Of a DNA stretch of 64,000 bases, positions 1 to 13,500 are shown one piece after another; within the stretch, counting starts at the first letter, position 1, and the number at the start of each line of letters is the position of its first letter. Under the pieces are notes generated by a model. The model did not search any database. It saw nothing but the letters and a program-made list of their open reading frames with translations, and was not told the DNA's origin. Source of the stretch: Episyrphus balteatus (Eukaryota; Arthropoda; Insecta; Diptera; Syrphidae); NCBI RefSeq assembly GCF_945859705.1, contig NC_079137.1:67540277-67604276 (forward strand). Reading direction: 5' to 3'. The translations under genes and the position numbers were made by a program.

Positions 1-179
1 AATCAAAAAAGTTTCCACGTTTGATTAAAAAAAACGAAAAAAATTCAATATAGCTACCTTTAAACTCTTATTACATGAGAATGCCGCAACTAATTTTAAT
101 GTTTATGACCTTAAAATGTAGCTTAGATTATAGAAATTGTTTTTGGTTTTTTTTCAAAAAAAAAAAATATTTACACCCT

Positions 180-440
180 TATACCAATGTACGAAATATA
201 CTTAAAATACCAAACATACCAAACGTATCAAATACATGAAATATACGAAATGTAGGAAACACACGAAGCATGCGAAAGTAACGAAAGTAACGAAACATGC
301 GAAACACACGAAACATACGAAATATGCGAAAAATGCGAAACATACGAAAGTAACGAGTAACGATATTATTGATACGGGTACTAGTATCTAAAGTAACGTA
401 TACATGCGGGTACTCATTTTGTCGTTACTTTTACAGCCCT
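180..440. repeat. Degenerate short-motif repeat (ATACGAAAC-like)
   Basis: About twenty imperfect copies of an 8-11 bp unit such as ATACGAAAC, ATGCGAAAC and GTAACGAAA run in one direction. A short part with the complementary motif (TCGTTACTTT) follows. No gene. Confidence 0.7.
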
Positions 441-3400
441 AGTGAGTAGAATGTTTTTCTTTTCAAATATCTAAAAGTGGTTTCTTCACAACTTGACGTT
501 TAAATTCTAATTAAAAAGGTAAACTTAGTTAGACCTTAAATAAAATTGAAAATTAAAATATCGAATACATATTAAAAGGACTCAAAACTGGAAAACATAG
601 TTAAAATTTATGTTTTAATATCAACACCATTCAAAAATATTCTTATGAGATTTAATTTATTTTTTCCTAATAAATAAAATTTCCAATAACCTAATCGATA
701 AAAAAAATAGTTACCTTACTTACCTTAACCTTACTTGATTTTGAGGATTTTAACTTTTGAACTAATTGTAGGTATTTCTAAAGTGTGTGATAAAAATGGT
801 GTCCTATTTAAAAGCTGTTGCTCTAGAACGACGGAAAAATTCAAAATTCTATCAAGGGTTTGTTTTATACTATGATCCAAAATAAATATTTTGTGGTATC
901 AAACTAAACCATTAGACAGAAGTATTTACTAATATGGGGACTAAAATACCAATAAAATTAAATTAAAAAAATAGTTTTTATTTACTTTGCATTTCCATTT
1001 TGAAAATATTTATCAAATACTGGAATCATTAACACGTTTCTTGATTTCTTTAGAAAAATTAAATTACACAATTATTGGATTGTACTAATTTGATACTGTT
1101 GTTCAAACAAATAAAATGCAGCGCACGAATTTGATATTAGAGTAGGTACAAGTTGCTTCAAATTTGAAAAACTTTTTATAGGTACCTACTAAAATTAAAT
1201 AATTAGATACGTGCTTCATAAGAAAATATGTTTTTTTAATTTTTTTTATTAATATGCATTTTTAGAAAAAATAAATCAAAATCGTTGAAACTGTTTTTTT
1301 TTATAAAATGATATTTTAAATTAATCTACATAATATTTAAAAAAAAAAAGAAAAAACAAATTTAAAATTAACTAAAATAAATTAAAAATATGGTTTATAT
1401 GCTATTTTGTATAAATCGTTAGTTAACGTTACTATAACCAAAATTTAACAAAAAAAAATTAAAATTCCCATTTTCGAAAAAAATGATTTTTCAAATAATT
1501 TTGTAAATCAAAAATTTAATTTTTTTTAAAATACCTTGAAATTTAACTATAATCGTTCAATTGAAATTCAAAAATTGAAAAAAAATTTTTTTTAAATATT
1601 TAATTAATGCTTTTATTTGATCTTAAAGTACTCTTTTATTGAAAAGCAATTTGAATGATGTTCTATCCATGACAAAAATTTGTCCGACCCTTGACATTTA
1701 AAAACTCATTTTTTAATAGAAAAGCAATCATTTTTTAAACACGCAGACATCCTATAACAATCTCCCTTACCTCAAAATCCCTTCTTTTTCATGCCCCAAC
1801 CGTGACATAAGGAATTTATTTTTCTTTTGCGATTATCTTGAAACTACATTTTTTGACCTGGTACTTTTGATAAATTGTGATAACTTACTTCCCGTCGGAT
1901 TGCTTTCAATTTTGTATCTAATATCCTTGGATACATTGACAGTGATAAAAACTTCTTTTTTTTGATAACTTGATAAGTTTTTGCTTTGAAAAATTTCGGT
2001 AAGAAATGATAAAAATTAATTTTCGGCTCACCATTATTTTTCTAATGGTCGAAAAAAGACTGAAGCGTAGTCGTTTTTTCGACCACTAAAGAATAACTTG
2101 CATTTTTTTGCTCATCAGATATAGAATTCACCATGAATGTTAAATTGGAACAAATTTACCTTAAAAAAGAATGGTTAAAACACTCTAAATGCGTTTTTTT
2201 AAGAAGCAGCTTCTGATTTCCGGTTCCTCAAGAAAAAATTCATACGATACGGACCTTGGACTATGAAAACTTTCTTTCGATAAAGGGCGCTATAGTTAAT
2301 TCCATTTTCTAGCGCCATAACACCATACCTATAACCACCGCAAAAGTAAGACGCTCTCAACAATATCTCATTTTTCAATTAATAATAACTAGTTTAGAAG
2401 CTATGATGGTTCATATGAACATAAACACATAATTTGTAACATACATTTATAAGTGCTTACTGAAAAACACATAACCTTCTTTTTGATTTTGCCATAGTCG
2501 ATTAAAAATAAATTAAAAAAATAAACAAATTTATTATTTGACAGATTCATTAGTTATTAAAAATTAAAAACAAAAATAAAATAGAATGAATAAATTAATG
2601 AAAGGATGAAAAGTATTTCATTGTTAACGCATTTTTGAGGTCAAAAAGAACAAAAACGGTTCAAAATATAATGATAAAATATCTCGTTTTTCAAGTGACT
2701 TGTTGAATTTTTTTTTAAATAAATTCATTTTTTAATTTATGTTGCCCTACCCTGTACAAATACACAAAAAAGCAAATAATAACCCTTCCCATATCAAATG
2801 TCAGATCGCGGATGTAAATTATAACCACAAAAGCCATCATGAAAGTCAGCAAAAAAAACACAAAACCATATTGTTTTACCATTTTGTGTATATGAGTTGA
2901 GTTGTAAACATAGACATTATTCCCAAGTGAGTGACATGATGATGTTCGTGTTTAAGTTCATTATTATTATTCAAAAAATTATATTACAAACTCATCCCAA
3001 AAGATTATCATGTTTTTTTTTTTTGTTTCTGTTGTATCCTTATTCTTATTTGGTTTATGGTTATTTATGGAAACATCCGTGACATGGCAACATATTTTGT
3101 ATCTTCCTAAAAATTCTATTAAAAATAACGCCGACAAGTTCAACAAATTTACATAGAATTTTTTTTTTCTCAACGAATTCCAAACTTATAAACTTTTTTT
3201 ATTTTTTGTGCGAGTCACGGTAGTAAACACGAGAGAAACACTTTGAAATTCCTTAAAAAAAAATGAGCAGACAAAAATATAATAAGAAAACAAAACACTT
3301 TTGTGTGTCATCATGAAATTCATTTAAATTTAAATGCTGAACAATGTACAATGATTTTGTTCTGTTGTATTGTGTTTGTCTTAAATTTCATTTTGGTAAT

Positions 3401-4411
3401 TTTGAGCCAATAAGCATCAAACAAAAAAAAAAATCTCCCATGGCGACAAGTCGTGTTAATTCTATAGATTTTCTTTTTTTAATAAGAAAAATTCAATACA
3501 AAAATAAATGCGTGTTAAGGATCAAACAGACAAATAATCAAATTAAATGATGTGGAAAAAAGAGCACAAAAATGATTTTCGTTGAACTCCAATCGCACAC
3601 GTGGATGGAGGAATTAAGTCGCCTCGTGTCTGACACATGTTGCTGACAAACATTCGATATCGAAAAATAAAAAAAAAAATATTACACATACGCCATGTAT
3701 GTCAAAGTCAATGGGATTTTTTTTTTTCAATATTTTTCCGTTTTTCTTTTAATTCTTTGTGTGCACTAATACAGCTTAAATTTATTGGAAATTATAAAGC
3801 AAGTTATGGTGAAATTGGGGGGAGTGAGTAAAAATCCCTTTAGGCGGCACACGTGTGTGATACAACTTGTCCTTGTTTTGTGTGTGTGTTTTTTTTTTTT
3901 TTTTTATTTTTCAATTAAACGTTAAGTGCTTTCAACATTGTTTTTTCGTGTCGATACGTACTAGTAGATTAAAAATATATCATATTCTAGTAGGTATGTG
4001 ACACACACTTAACAAAAACCTCCTTTATTTTAGTTAAGGATACTGTTGTGAGAGTATATTATAGAGCTACCTATGATTGATTTGTAAGAAAAAAATTCGA
4101 TGAAATTAAGCTCATATTAAAAACCAGGATTTTTTAAGGAGAGTCATATTTTTCGATTTGCTGTCATTTTTTTAGGAGTTGGTGATTTAACAGAGTAAGG
4201 ATGAAAGGCAGTGTTCTTCAATTTATTCTCTTCTGAGATTATACCTGTTCATCTGTTCCTCTTTAACTTTTAAGCAACTAACCCTTACTTGAAAAATTAG
4301 TAAAAAAAAAGTACCCTGATTAGAAACAAAGGGTTTAAGAATATGTCAATTGAAGCCTTATTATTATTGAAAGATGAGTAATCTTAATTCCATATCAATT
4401 TTTATTATTTA
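441..4411. other. AT-rich stretch without recognised genes
   Basis: Homopolymer-rich DNA with stops in all frames. About 1115-1600 resembles a worn copy of the repeat at 5839-6740 (GCGCACGAATTTG, then 'gttgcttcaaat' and 'aatcgttgaaactg' blocks). Nothing else was supported. Confidence 0.5.
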
Positions 4412-4507
4412 GTGCCGGTTTGTTCACAGTCGATTATCTTTTAATCAAGGATTATTAAATACAAAAATCCTTGATTAAAAGATAATCGAGTGTCAACAAA
4501 CCGGCCC
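4412..4507. mobile_element. 96-bp hairpin MITE flanked by TTA
   Basis: The two halves are almost perfect inverted repeats (GCCGGTTTGTTCACA / TGTCAACAAACCGGC and TCGATTATCTTTTAATCAAG), leaving a loop of about 12 nt. TTA on both sides (4409-4411 and 4508-4510) would be a 3-bp target duplication, as made by PIF/Harbinger transposases. Confidence 0.7.
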
Positions 4508-5838
4508 TTAGAATGACAAGAATGCAAAGCAGTTATACCTTGGCAACACTCAAAAAACTTGTTTTGTTATCCAAGGAAATGCCAGACCGTTCAAAACATT
4601 AAAATATATGTATATTGTATATCCTTTAAAATGTTCCCCCAAATTTATTATTTTATGGTGCGTTGGTGTGTTTAAATTTATAAAATCATATTGAAGCGCT
4701 TATTTATTTCAAACAATCATAATACACAATAAAAAGCTAAACAAAATTACATTTTTTTTTCTTATTATTTTAATTTTTTTATTTTAAAAGCTTACAAAAA
4801 AAAACTATACCTTTAAAAAGCCAAATAAACTTAAGAATAAAACCATTCTTAAATATTTACAATGCCCAAAAAGTATTAAAATGATTTATTAAAAACAATC
4901 ATTTCTCATGAAAAAAGTGAAAAAATCAATCCCATCACCCAAAAATCCATTTTTTTTGATATACCTAACAACCTATAATAAATTTTATACCACCTGAAAG
5001 CTTGTTGCTTCAGCTCAAAATATTTATATCGCCCATGTCTATTAGACATCTACAAAAACAACTAGAATTTTTTGAACTCGATAAATTTTCATAAAAAAAA
5101 AACCAAAAAAAAAACATATAATCTTATCTTCTCACGCTATTGAATCAAATTTTTTCAATGACAACCTGTAAAAAATTTTATATTATGTGAAAGCTAATTA
5201 TTTCACCTTTCATACGACGTTTCAATCTTATTTCTGAGATGCCTAGAAAAAAGAATTAGAATTTTTTAAATCCAACCATGTCGAAATTCCAAACTGAGAT
5301 TACGATACTTCCCACACTGGTGGCTGTTCATGATCAACAAATCTCCACAGGTGTTTTGAGGTAGCTTGTAGTAAATGTACAGTTATGTGTTATACAGGGT
5401 GCCCCACAGTCACCGCCCCAAATGAAAACCATGGATTCCTGAGGTCATTTTAAGTCGAAAAACTTAAGAGGTAATTTTCTCGTTTTCGTCCTGTTTTCGA
5501 GTTACCACCGCGGTTTTTATGGATTTTGCTCTCTTGTCCTTTAATTGGCCTTATCTTTGCCAAACTAAGTTTGATTTGAAAGATTTTTTTTACAACCAAT
5601 CAAGAATTTATTACAGTTTAAGTTTGTCTCAAAACTTTTTTTTGTCTGCGGACAACCGTTTTTCCACAATTTTGCATCAAACACAATTTTCTTCGTTTTT
5701 TAAGTTGTTTTTTTACACTAAGCCAAAAAAATACGGTAATGAGCATTATTTTTTTGTGTTTTTTATTAAAGCCCAGTTTATTTTCAAAAAACAAGTTTTT
5801 TTCATAAAAAAGGCTACCGAAAGTAATTAAAAATAAAA

Positions 5839-6740
5839 TGCACGACTGGGTCGCACGAACTTGCTCTTAGAGTTCAAGTTGCTTAAATTTTTAAGACTTT
5901 TTATATAGAAATGTAGGTATATGAAAAAAAAAAAAAAAAAAAATTAATTTTTCAAAAAAATAAAACAATATCTGAAATCAAATCGCCCCACAAAACAGGT
6001 ATGCAATTTTATTTGATATATTAAGGTGCATTTTTAGAAAAAAAATTTTCAAAATCGTTAGAGCCGTTTTTTAAAAAACTAATTTTTCTTAAATAATTTT
6101 TTGAAAAAAAAGTTTAAAAATAAAATTGGTATGCCATTTTTTAGAAATAACTAATCAACATCTAAAAACAAAATTTCAAAAAAATTCAATGTCCCGTTTT
6201 CGAAAATTTGATTTTTCAAAAAAAAATTTTCAAAATTTTTTTTAAAATCCAAAAATTATTTTTTTTCAAAATTTTATTTTTGGCTTATATTTAAATTATA
6301 TAAATGCTTTTGTATAAAAAATTTCGTTGAAATACAATAAGCAGTTTGGCAGAAAATCAGATTTGAAAAAAGCGGTCCTATCGCAGGTACCGTTAATAAT
6401 GATTTTCCAAAAAAAATTTCTTCATTTAAAGATAGACCTTATTTAAAAACTAACATTTGAATTTTTTTAACAAAATCGTTGGAGCCGTTTTCGAGAAATT
6501 AAACTTTTACGAAATTTTTATATGGCAGGTACCGTTATTTTTGGTCCAAAAAAATTAATTCCAAAAACCCCTCTGGAGAGTCACCAAAAACTGCTACATA
6601 GCAAGTTTGAAGGCAATCGGTCCATCCGTTTAGGCTCTAGCTCCTTATACAGACAGACAGACGGACTGACAGACTGACAGACTGACAGACAGACGGACAG
6701 ACGGACTTCCGGGACCCACTTTTTTGGCATTGTCTATCAT
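5839..6740 (+). repeat. GTCGCACGAACTTGCTCT repeat, copy 1
   Basis: The same text is present inverted at 62050-62680, including GCACGAACTTGCTCT and ATCGTTAGAGCCGTTTT, and a segment on 'aaacggatggacc' followed by 'cagacagacgg'. It looks like a non-coding transposon remnant. Confidence 0.6.
6648..6706. repeat. AGAC/AGACGG microsatellite
   Basis: Iterated CAGA/CAGACGG tetranucleotides inside the repeat at 5839-6740. Confidence 0.85.
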
Positions 6741-7957
6741 CGTAATGTCATGGAAAAATGTTATCTCAACTTTTTTTTTTGTACGCATGCATAACTTGAT
6801 ATATAGTACCTATATCGCAAGTAAAAATGAACAAACTGAGTGAATTAAAAAAAAAAATAATTTCTAAATACAAAATTAATTTAAATGAATTAAAACTTTT
6901 TCTGAGCTTTATCTATTTGTTCTTTTCTTAACCACAATAGGTCAGAAAAAGTATATCAAATGTACATATATCAAATGAAATTTAATATCAACAGAATGCC
7001 CAATAAAGTTAAATCAAATTTTTATCTGCTCTAGATTAAAAGAAAGAACGTGTTGAAAAATAGAACATTATTTTACGGTTATCTCAAAATTGTGATTACA
7101 AAGTTGATTGAAATTTTGCACAGATATAGTCTTATCTATTCTATCAACAATATAAATTTCTTTTTATTTATCTGTTGAAGAAAAAAAAGATAAAAATAAA
7201 CACAGTTAAAAACGGTCAAAAAACTTGGGACAAAAAAACTAGTTTTTCCCATAATTCAGTCAAAAATTATTTTAAAATACCAATTTGCACATGTATGCGC
7301 ACGGTCATAGACTACATGTTTTATAAGTTTGAGATTTTTTGAACGCTACAAAAAATAAAAAAAAATAAAAACTCACCCAAAAATTCCCCAAAATAACTAG
7401 GTGTTTTTCAAAAATTCATATTTCAAAACGCAGAGACTAAAAAAAAAATCCGTGTTAAACCTCTAACCTTTTTCTTTTATTATCTTTCGAATGACGTTTT
7501 TCAAATTGTCAAAAAAGATTTCCCTTACCTATAATCACTACTTCGTCAAAGGTCTACCTCATGTTTTAGTTTTAGAAAACCATTTAGTACTTTGTTTTGA
7601 AATTTTTTAGAATTTTTTTTCAATATCACTGTCAGTCTTGCAATAAATTTATCTATCGACTAAACAAAATTCAACTCTTTACATTGTCGCGTTTAGCAAA
7701 TAGCCAATTGTGCAATTTTGTTTTACCCCTTTTTACCCTATTAAATGACGGAATTTTTAAAAATCCTTCATCTGGATTAAGCTTTAGGTTATTATCTATC
7801 AAATAAGCTATAGAAGGTTTTTGTATATCAAATAGTTTATTTTTAATTTAAATTTTTGCCGTACTGCGAAAGTCCGAGAGTGGAACGGGAGAAAATGGCT
7901 TCACTTTTTTGTGGTGGCTGCCATGGTTTATCGATTTATATCGATGTTATCACGTCA

Positions 7958-10178
7958 AACATGTAATTTCTATTCTCTTTGGAGATCTAACTAATGATTT
8001 GCAATCCTGCTATCAAATTTATCTTATTTTCTTATTATTTAGGTTTGAAGTTACTTTGATTATAATTTGAATGATTCACTTGCCAAATCAATTAACTCCA
8101 TTGTCTAAATTTTAATAAATTTGACTGTACTAAATGACAAAAAACTATAAAATATTAACTTAATACTTTTTTTAATTGTTATAGAAAAAAATCTAGAAAA
8201 ATAGATTTCATAATAATTCTCATAAATAGATAGCATACATAGGTAGTGTAATTATGGTAGATTCCACTGAAAGCTTCAAACGTTAAAACTAAAAAAAAAA
8301 ACCCTAAACAAATTTTCAATTTGCAATTTAATTGTACCTGTTAATGTTTTACGATTTATTGAACACAATTTCAGCCTAAATTTTTTCATCGGACTTAATG
8401 CTTTTTGGCATTTTGTAAACGTCAAAAACCTTTTAAAGTGTCCTAGACTAGCTATGTCAATGTCAAAAGAACGTGAAAAACAAAAAAATTATTTAAAACA
8501 AGACCCATCTCCTGGAATTAGAAAACCTTTTTTAATTTTTCACACAATTTATATATATTTCTAAATTAATATATAGGTACTCATTTATTTCCTAGTTTTC
8601 AATTCGTTTCAATTAAATACAGTTCTGTATTTCTTATTTTTTTTTTTTTTTTTGTTAAACAACAACACTAAGAAATGACATCCCCAAATTAACGTCTCTT
8701 CCTTGTCATTAACATTAATCCAACAAATAAAAGTAATTTAACATTCAAACCCAACTCTTAAAAAAAAATTTCTTTATTATTTGGGTAATTTTTGTTACTG
8801 CATAATTGATTGTGACCTTTTTTAAACCCTTTTTTTTTTGTTTTGTTTTGTCTTTCAATTTGACAACAAGATAGTGAATAATTTCAACACCAACTTTTTG
8901 GGTTTGAATTTTTAATCAAAAATAAAAAAAAAACAAAAACCAAAAAAAAATCACTCTCTAAAGGAAAAAAAAAATCATTTTTGGTTTGTTAACCAAATTG
9001 ACCAAATTGTATAATTGGTTAATAGGTTAATGTGGCTTCTCTATAAATATTTAATTGAATTGACAAATTTTTAAATGACTTAAATAAACAAATAAATGCA
9101 TGACAGTCTTTTAGGCATTTTTAAATGAAATGAGTCTTTTATGTTTTTAGAAAATAGGAAAACAAGATAAATCAATTTGAAAACCTTTAAAAGGACTTTT
9201 CAATCAATCACTTATTCTAAAACCTCTTTAAAAACCATTAAAAACCTCACAAATAGACATACTTCCAATAGAAATCCTTGATAAATAAATATTTCAATCG
9301 ATTAACAAAAATACTCTCATAATAGACAAAATACATTATTTGGCTTTTTCTCAAAAATAAGCTTCAAGTTACCAATCATTCAGAAGGACAAAGGGCACCT
9401 TTCATTCACATGAATTTTCGAAACTATATAAAGGAAGAAAAAAAAACCCCCATTGATTCTATTAAATGGCTCTCACGTTAGAGTGGCAGTTTTTTTTTTT
9501 TTTTTTTTTGAAAAACCTTTTCCTTTTACTTTTCAAAACAGATATTTGCAATACGATCGCTTTGAGGTCAATTTTCAGTTTTCCCATCAGATATATGTTT
9601 CAATTGCTCGATGGTGTTTAGATGATAAATGGGTTTTCCAAAGAGCCAGCTCTTTAGTGTATTCCTCGAATGGAGAAATGGTATGCTTTTCAAGAAATTC
9701 AATACGCAGACATGGTCAAGTGAAAAGGAAAAGGATGAAAAGGAGTTGGGAGTTGGGAGGGCTTTTGGAAACTTGTGTGTGTTTTGAGTTCAAATCAAAT
9801 AAATCGACAAACCATGTGGGAAATTATTTTTCTTGGAATAAAATTTGTTTAAGTTTTGTCTTTTTCTTCTCAATTTCATTTCAGTCCTTTTTTGAAACAA
9901 CAAAATTATTTAAGGAAAAAAAAGGAAATTTTTATCTATGTCAGTCATCTATTATTCAATTTATCCTTTACTCTCTTTTCTTAATCTCTAACAAGTAGTA
10001 TCCCAATTAAATTTTAATTTAACTTAATTTAATTTTCAATTTTCTACAACAGAAACAAAACAACTCTTGTAAACCTCTTAGTAAAATTAACTTTTGATTT
10101 ACAATCCTTTTTTGTGTTGTTGTACAACTTTAATTAATCCTTACATTTTGTCTTCTTTTTTTTCTATTTCAATTTCAG
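7958..10178. other. Upstream region of the host gene
   Basis: AT-rich, with long T and A runs. A 181-codon plus-strand frame at 9453-9998 begins with a poly-T tract and has no recognisable protein, so it was not called. It may contain a non-coding first exon and promoter. Confidence 0.4.
9425..9434 (+). promoter_or_regulatory. Candidate TATA box upstream of the host gene
   Basis: TATATAAAGG stands about 750 bp before the 3' splice site at 10178. A possible donor (ATG|GTATGC, about 9680) could end a first non-coding exon. TATA-like strings are frequent in AT-rich DNA and no clear initiator is visible. Confidence 0.22.
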
Positions 10179-10506
10179 ACAACACAAAACGCCAAAATAT
10201 AAAACAACAAACAGCAAACAACATCAACCGAGAGATAGAATAGATACAAAAATGTCATCACAAGACCGATAGACAGACACAGACTAGAACAGAAAGAGGA
10301 CCAACAAAAAAACAAAAAAAAAAAAGGGACAAAAACTAAAAGTGTCTCGAGGCTATGACAAAATGAAAACGAAACCCTTTGCGATAGCAGCCAGTGAGAA
10401 AATGAAATCCGCAATTTTGTATCCCTATGGTCCGTTAACAGGCACCGGATGCTGTCGGATGTTACATGCGAAACATTTGGCAGTGACCAGTGCCATATAC
10501 ACATTG
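10179..10506 (+). CDS. Host gene exon 1: 5' UTR part and residues 1-48
   Basis: A CAG at 10176-10178 after a strong pyrimidine tract looks like a 3' splice site, so an upstream non-coding exon is likely and this exon would begin at 10179. I chose the ATG at 10363 (context CAAAATGA). The frame upstream of it is closed by TAG at 10270-10272, and the nearer ATG at 10355 stops after three codons. Coding runs 10363-10506 (48 codons) to a GTAAGT donor, phase 0. The N-terminus has no signal peptide. It carries the GCC Cys pair and the start of membrane segment 1, which continues in exon 2. Confidence 0.85.
10252..10272 (+). promoter_or_regulatory. Upstream ORF 1 in the host 5' UTR (six codons)
   Basis: An ATG in good context (CAAAAATGT) is followed by five sense codons and TAG. 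It is in the frame of the main start, 90 nt upstream of it. It would be translated first by scanning ribosomes if the exon begins at 10179 or further upstream. Confidence 0.5.
10355..10366 (+). promoter_or_regulatory. Upstream ORF 2 overlapping the main start (ATGA)
   Basis: This is ATG ACA AAA TGA. Its TGA overlaps the main ATG at 10363 by two bases. It leaves terminating ribosomes directly on the main start and could act through reinitiation. The context of this upstream ATG is weaker (GGCTATGA) than that of the main ATG. Confidence 0.5.
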
Positions 10507-13500
10507 GTAAGTTGTTTGGAAAAATATGTTACTCATACGCCACAGTGAATTATAAATTTTCCATTTTTTTTTTTGTTTTTTTTATGTGTGTGGGTTAGGA
10601 TTATGAAATCCGGATGGAAGTAGATATCTAGTTGTTTTAGAAAGAGGACAATGTGTTTTTTTTCTTAAGGATGACAATTTATAAATTTTCTATGTGAAAG
10701 AACAAAACCTCATCAGACCTAAATGGGTAACCCTAAATCTGTTAATGGCATAGGTTATCTTTGTTTCCCTAAAGGATATTATCTTTTTGTTACAGATTTT
10801 TCTAGTTAAACATTTTCCAGAATATATAATATTTTTTTGAACTTTGTTAATGTCGTATACAATGAACTCACCCTAACCGATGATTATCACTGTAGTTTCT
10901 TAAAGGATAGAAACAATTTTTTTAATTTTAAATAACTTACAGAGGTCAACACCGAAAGCGTAATATCCAATCATTAAACTCTTTAGAAAAAACATACAGT
11001 TTAAATTATTTAAAAAAAAAAATGTAAAAAAAAACGTATTGTTTCATATAAAAATTTCAATACAATTTTCAAAACATGTCAAAATATAGGTTAGTTTTGA
11101 TTACTGAAAAGTTGCAATGCAAGAGATGAAATTAATTTGCAAGAGATGAAATATTTTCATTATTCGCCTAATTTTTAAAAACTATAAAGTGGAATCATTA
11201 CAGAGTTTCAGTTGCAAGATAATGAGGAGTAAAACAATGTTATTTGAAAAACTATCAAATCAATTGTGATTGATTGTGATTGATGTTAAGGCTTCTTGAA
11301 AGTATTTGTCTTTCCTTATTTCAAAATGCCTACAAAATTATACCACTACAAAATTTTAAAGTGACAGATGACGTTAATTTTCATGATTAAAAGAATTTAA
11401 AAAAATAGCTCTAGAGTAACTCCAAAAACTTTAGTCAAAGAGTTTATGAAAAAATGTGAATATTCAATTGACGGGATGAAAAGTTTACCAGATCGCTAAA
11501 TCCGGTAGGAGAGGGAACAGAACGTCAACAGAAAAATATCTCCACGCAACCAATTGAATCATGATGGTTTCTATTTTGTTAAAGTAAGTAATCCCTTGAA
11601 CTTTGTTCATGCAATGGCAACCATTGTATATATATTTATGAAGTCGAATTCAGTATTAGTTCAAGTCACCACTATTTTGAGGTGGCGCTCAGTGTATTTA
11701 TTTCATACAAATTCTGCTTTTTTAAGATACCACCAGAGTTCCTGAGATCGTTTCCTTTCATGATAGTACTATGGACATATATATACAATGATGGCAACTT
11801 TTAGGGAAAGGGATTTTGAAATTCAATAACATAAACCTCAGAAAATTTCAGCTTAAGAGGTTTCTCAGATACCAGGGCTTCAAAAACCATTTTCGTTAAA
11901 TTCCTTGAAACATCATGGAACAAATCTTAGAAATTTGACTTTTGTTCCCAATTTACATAATTCCAACATATATCGTGGACACAAATCCAAAACCGCAAAT
12001 CTGAAAAATAGTTGTTTTGAGAAAAACGGCTTCAAAGTTTTCGAAACTCATGTAACTGACATTGATATTTTAGGCTTCTAGGCAACATGTGAAGGATTAT
12101 AGTCGACAAAGTGATAACAAGCTAAATGACGCATTAAAGTTAAAATGTCCAAAAATGCAAACGTCCAAAATGACTTTGTACCGACGATATGAGAAATTGG
12201 CTCCTATTTTTAATAGAAATATATTTTTTTTTCGTAGATTTTAACCTAAAAACTTGAAAATCTTAATTTAAAAACATGTATGTATGTAGATGAGAAGATT
12301 TTCGAAATATGATTTTTTAAATATTTTTTTGTATTTTTTACAAAGTTACCGCAGAAGTTTAAGTACAATAAATAATAATATTTAAAAAAAAATCGAATTT
12401 GTCAAATTTTAAATTGCTTATACAATTCTGATTCCTGACAAAGAAAACAAATTATTTTTCTTTGAAATCTATGGATAAATACATAGTTATAAGAGCCATG
12501 TTTTTGTGGTAACTAAAACAACAACAGATGATTGCTAAGGATGAAGAAAAACATTCGAGAGTTCTGATTTGCAGAGACATTTGCTTCTAAATCATTTTTT
12601 ACTCCGGCGTTCGTTATTTTTGAATCAAGTTCCTAAGTGGAAAAACTTTTTTCTAAATAATAAAAAAAAATCCTCTAATTTGTTCAGATTTTAATTTTGA
12701 CACTAGATGGCGCCCCAAGAGGGTTAAAGTTTTTTCTCATTTGAAAAAGGTATGAGGCCATTTTTTTAGATATAGACTTAAATCAAAATATTTTCATGCG
12801 GTTCTTGTCTACATTAAACAACCTTTTCAAAAAGGTATAAATAATTTTTCTAGGACCAGGGGTTCAGTCAGGGAATGCATGGTTTTTTAGGTATATTAAA
12901 GCAAGCATGTTTTATTACAAAAAAAAGATATATAAAATAGCATGAAAAATAAAATACAACGAGTTCTTAAAATCGGTATTTTTGAAACGTTATTAATAGT
13001 ACCTGCCATAGAACCATTTAATTAACTTTAACTTTCTCATCAGTCATTTGACCGATTTTATCAACAAAATTGTACAGAAATGTTTTAAGAAATTAAAAAA
13101 AAAAAAATTACAAAACTATTAGTTTTGTATTTTTTAAGAAAAATTAATTTTTTTGAAATATGAAATTTTATTTCAAAAGTTTTAATTATTAATAATTTCT
13201 TCAGACCAATTTTATTTTTTTTTTCTGAAAATTTTGTCCAACGTGGGTAGAGTTATGATCTCCTCAACATCGAAATCATAACGGTGCCAGATTTGATTTA
13301 AAAATTAAAAGAAATATTTCTTTCAGCGAGAAAACGTGGTGCATGGTCAGTGTCAATAGCATGACATGCTACCGTTTAATTAGTTAACTGAGAGCCACTA
13401 GATTTCCGCTGTAGATTTTGAAAGACCAATGTGGTTACAAAACCTTCCCGATTTGTAATTATGTAATTATTGTGTTGATGTAGTCTTCTTCTGAAGGTGT

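Larger units (their letters stand above)
5392..6950 (+). mobile_element. Insertion inside repeat copy 1
   Basis: It breaks the homology to the other family copies after TATGTGTTAT. It opens with ACAGGGTGCCCCACAGTCAC, a type of end common on insect DNA transposons. From about 5839 it contains a second module beginning GCACGACTGGGTCGCACGAA, followed by poly-A-rich text and an AGACAGACGG microsatellite. No ORF of interest. Confidence 0.5.
4680..7957 (+). mobile_element. Dispersed 1.5-2 kb repeat family, copy 1 (interrupted)
   Basis: It shares long blocks with copies at about 18.8, 24.9, 33.8 and 53.5 kb: internal repeats on 'gaaagcttattatttcagctcaaaatatttatatcg' type text, a block with CTGAGATTACGGTACTTCC, and a G+C-rich end (AGTGGAACGGGAGAAAATGG) closing near GTTATCACGTC. 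No coding capacity. It is split by foreign DNA at about 5392-6950. The left border is uncertain. Confidence 0.65.

Noticed and set aside
9453..9998. 181-codon plus-strand frame upstream of the host gene
   Set aside because: It starts at a non-ATG codon before a poly-T tract and ends in low-complexity Phe/Lys/Ser text, with no domain and no splice partner. The region is more likely leader or promoter.
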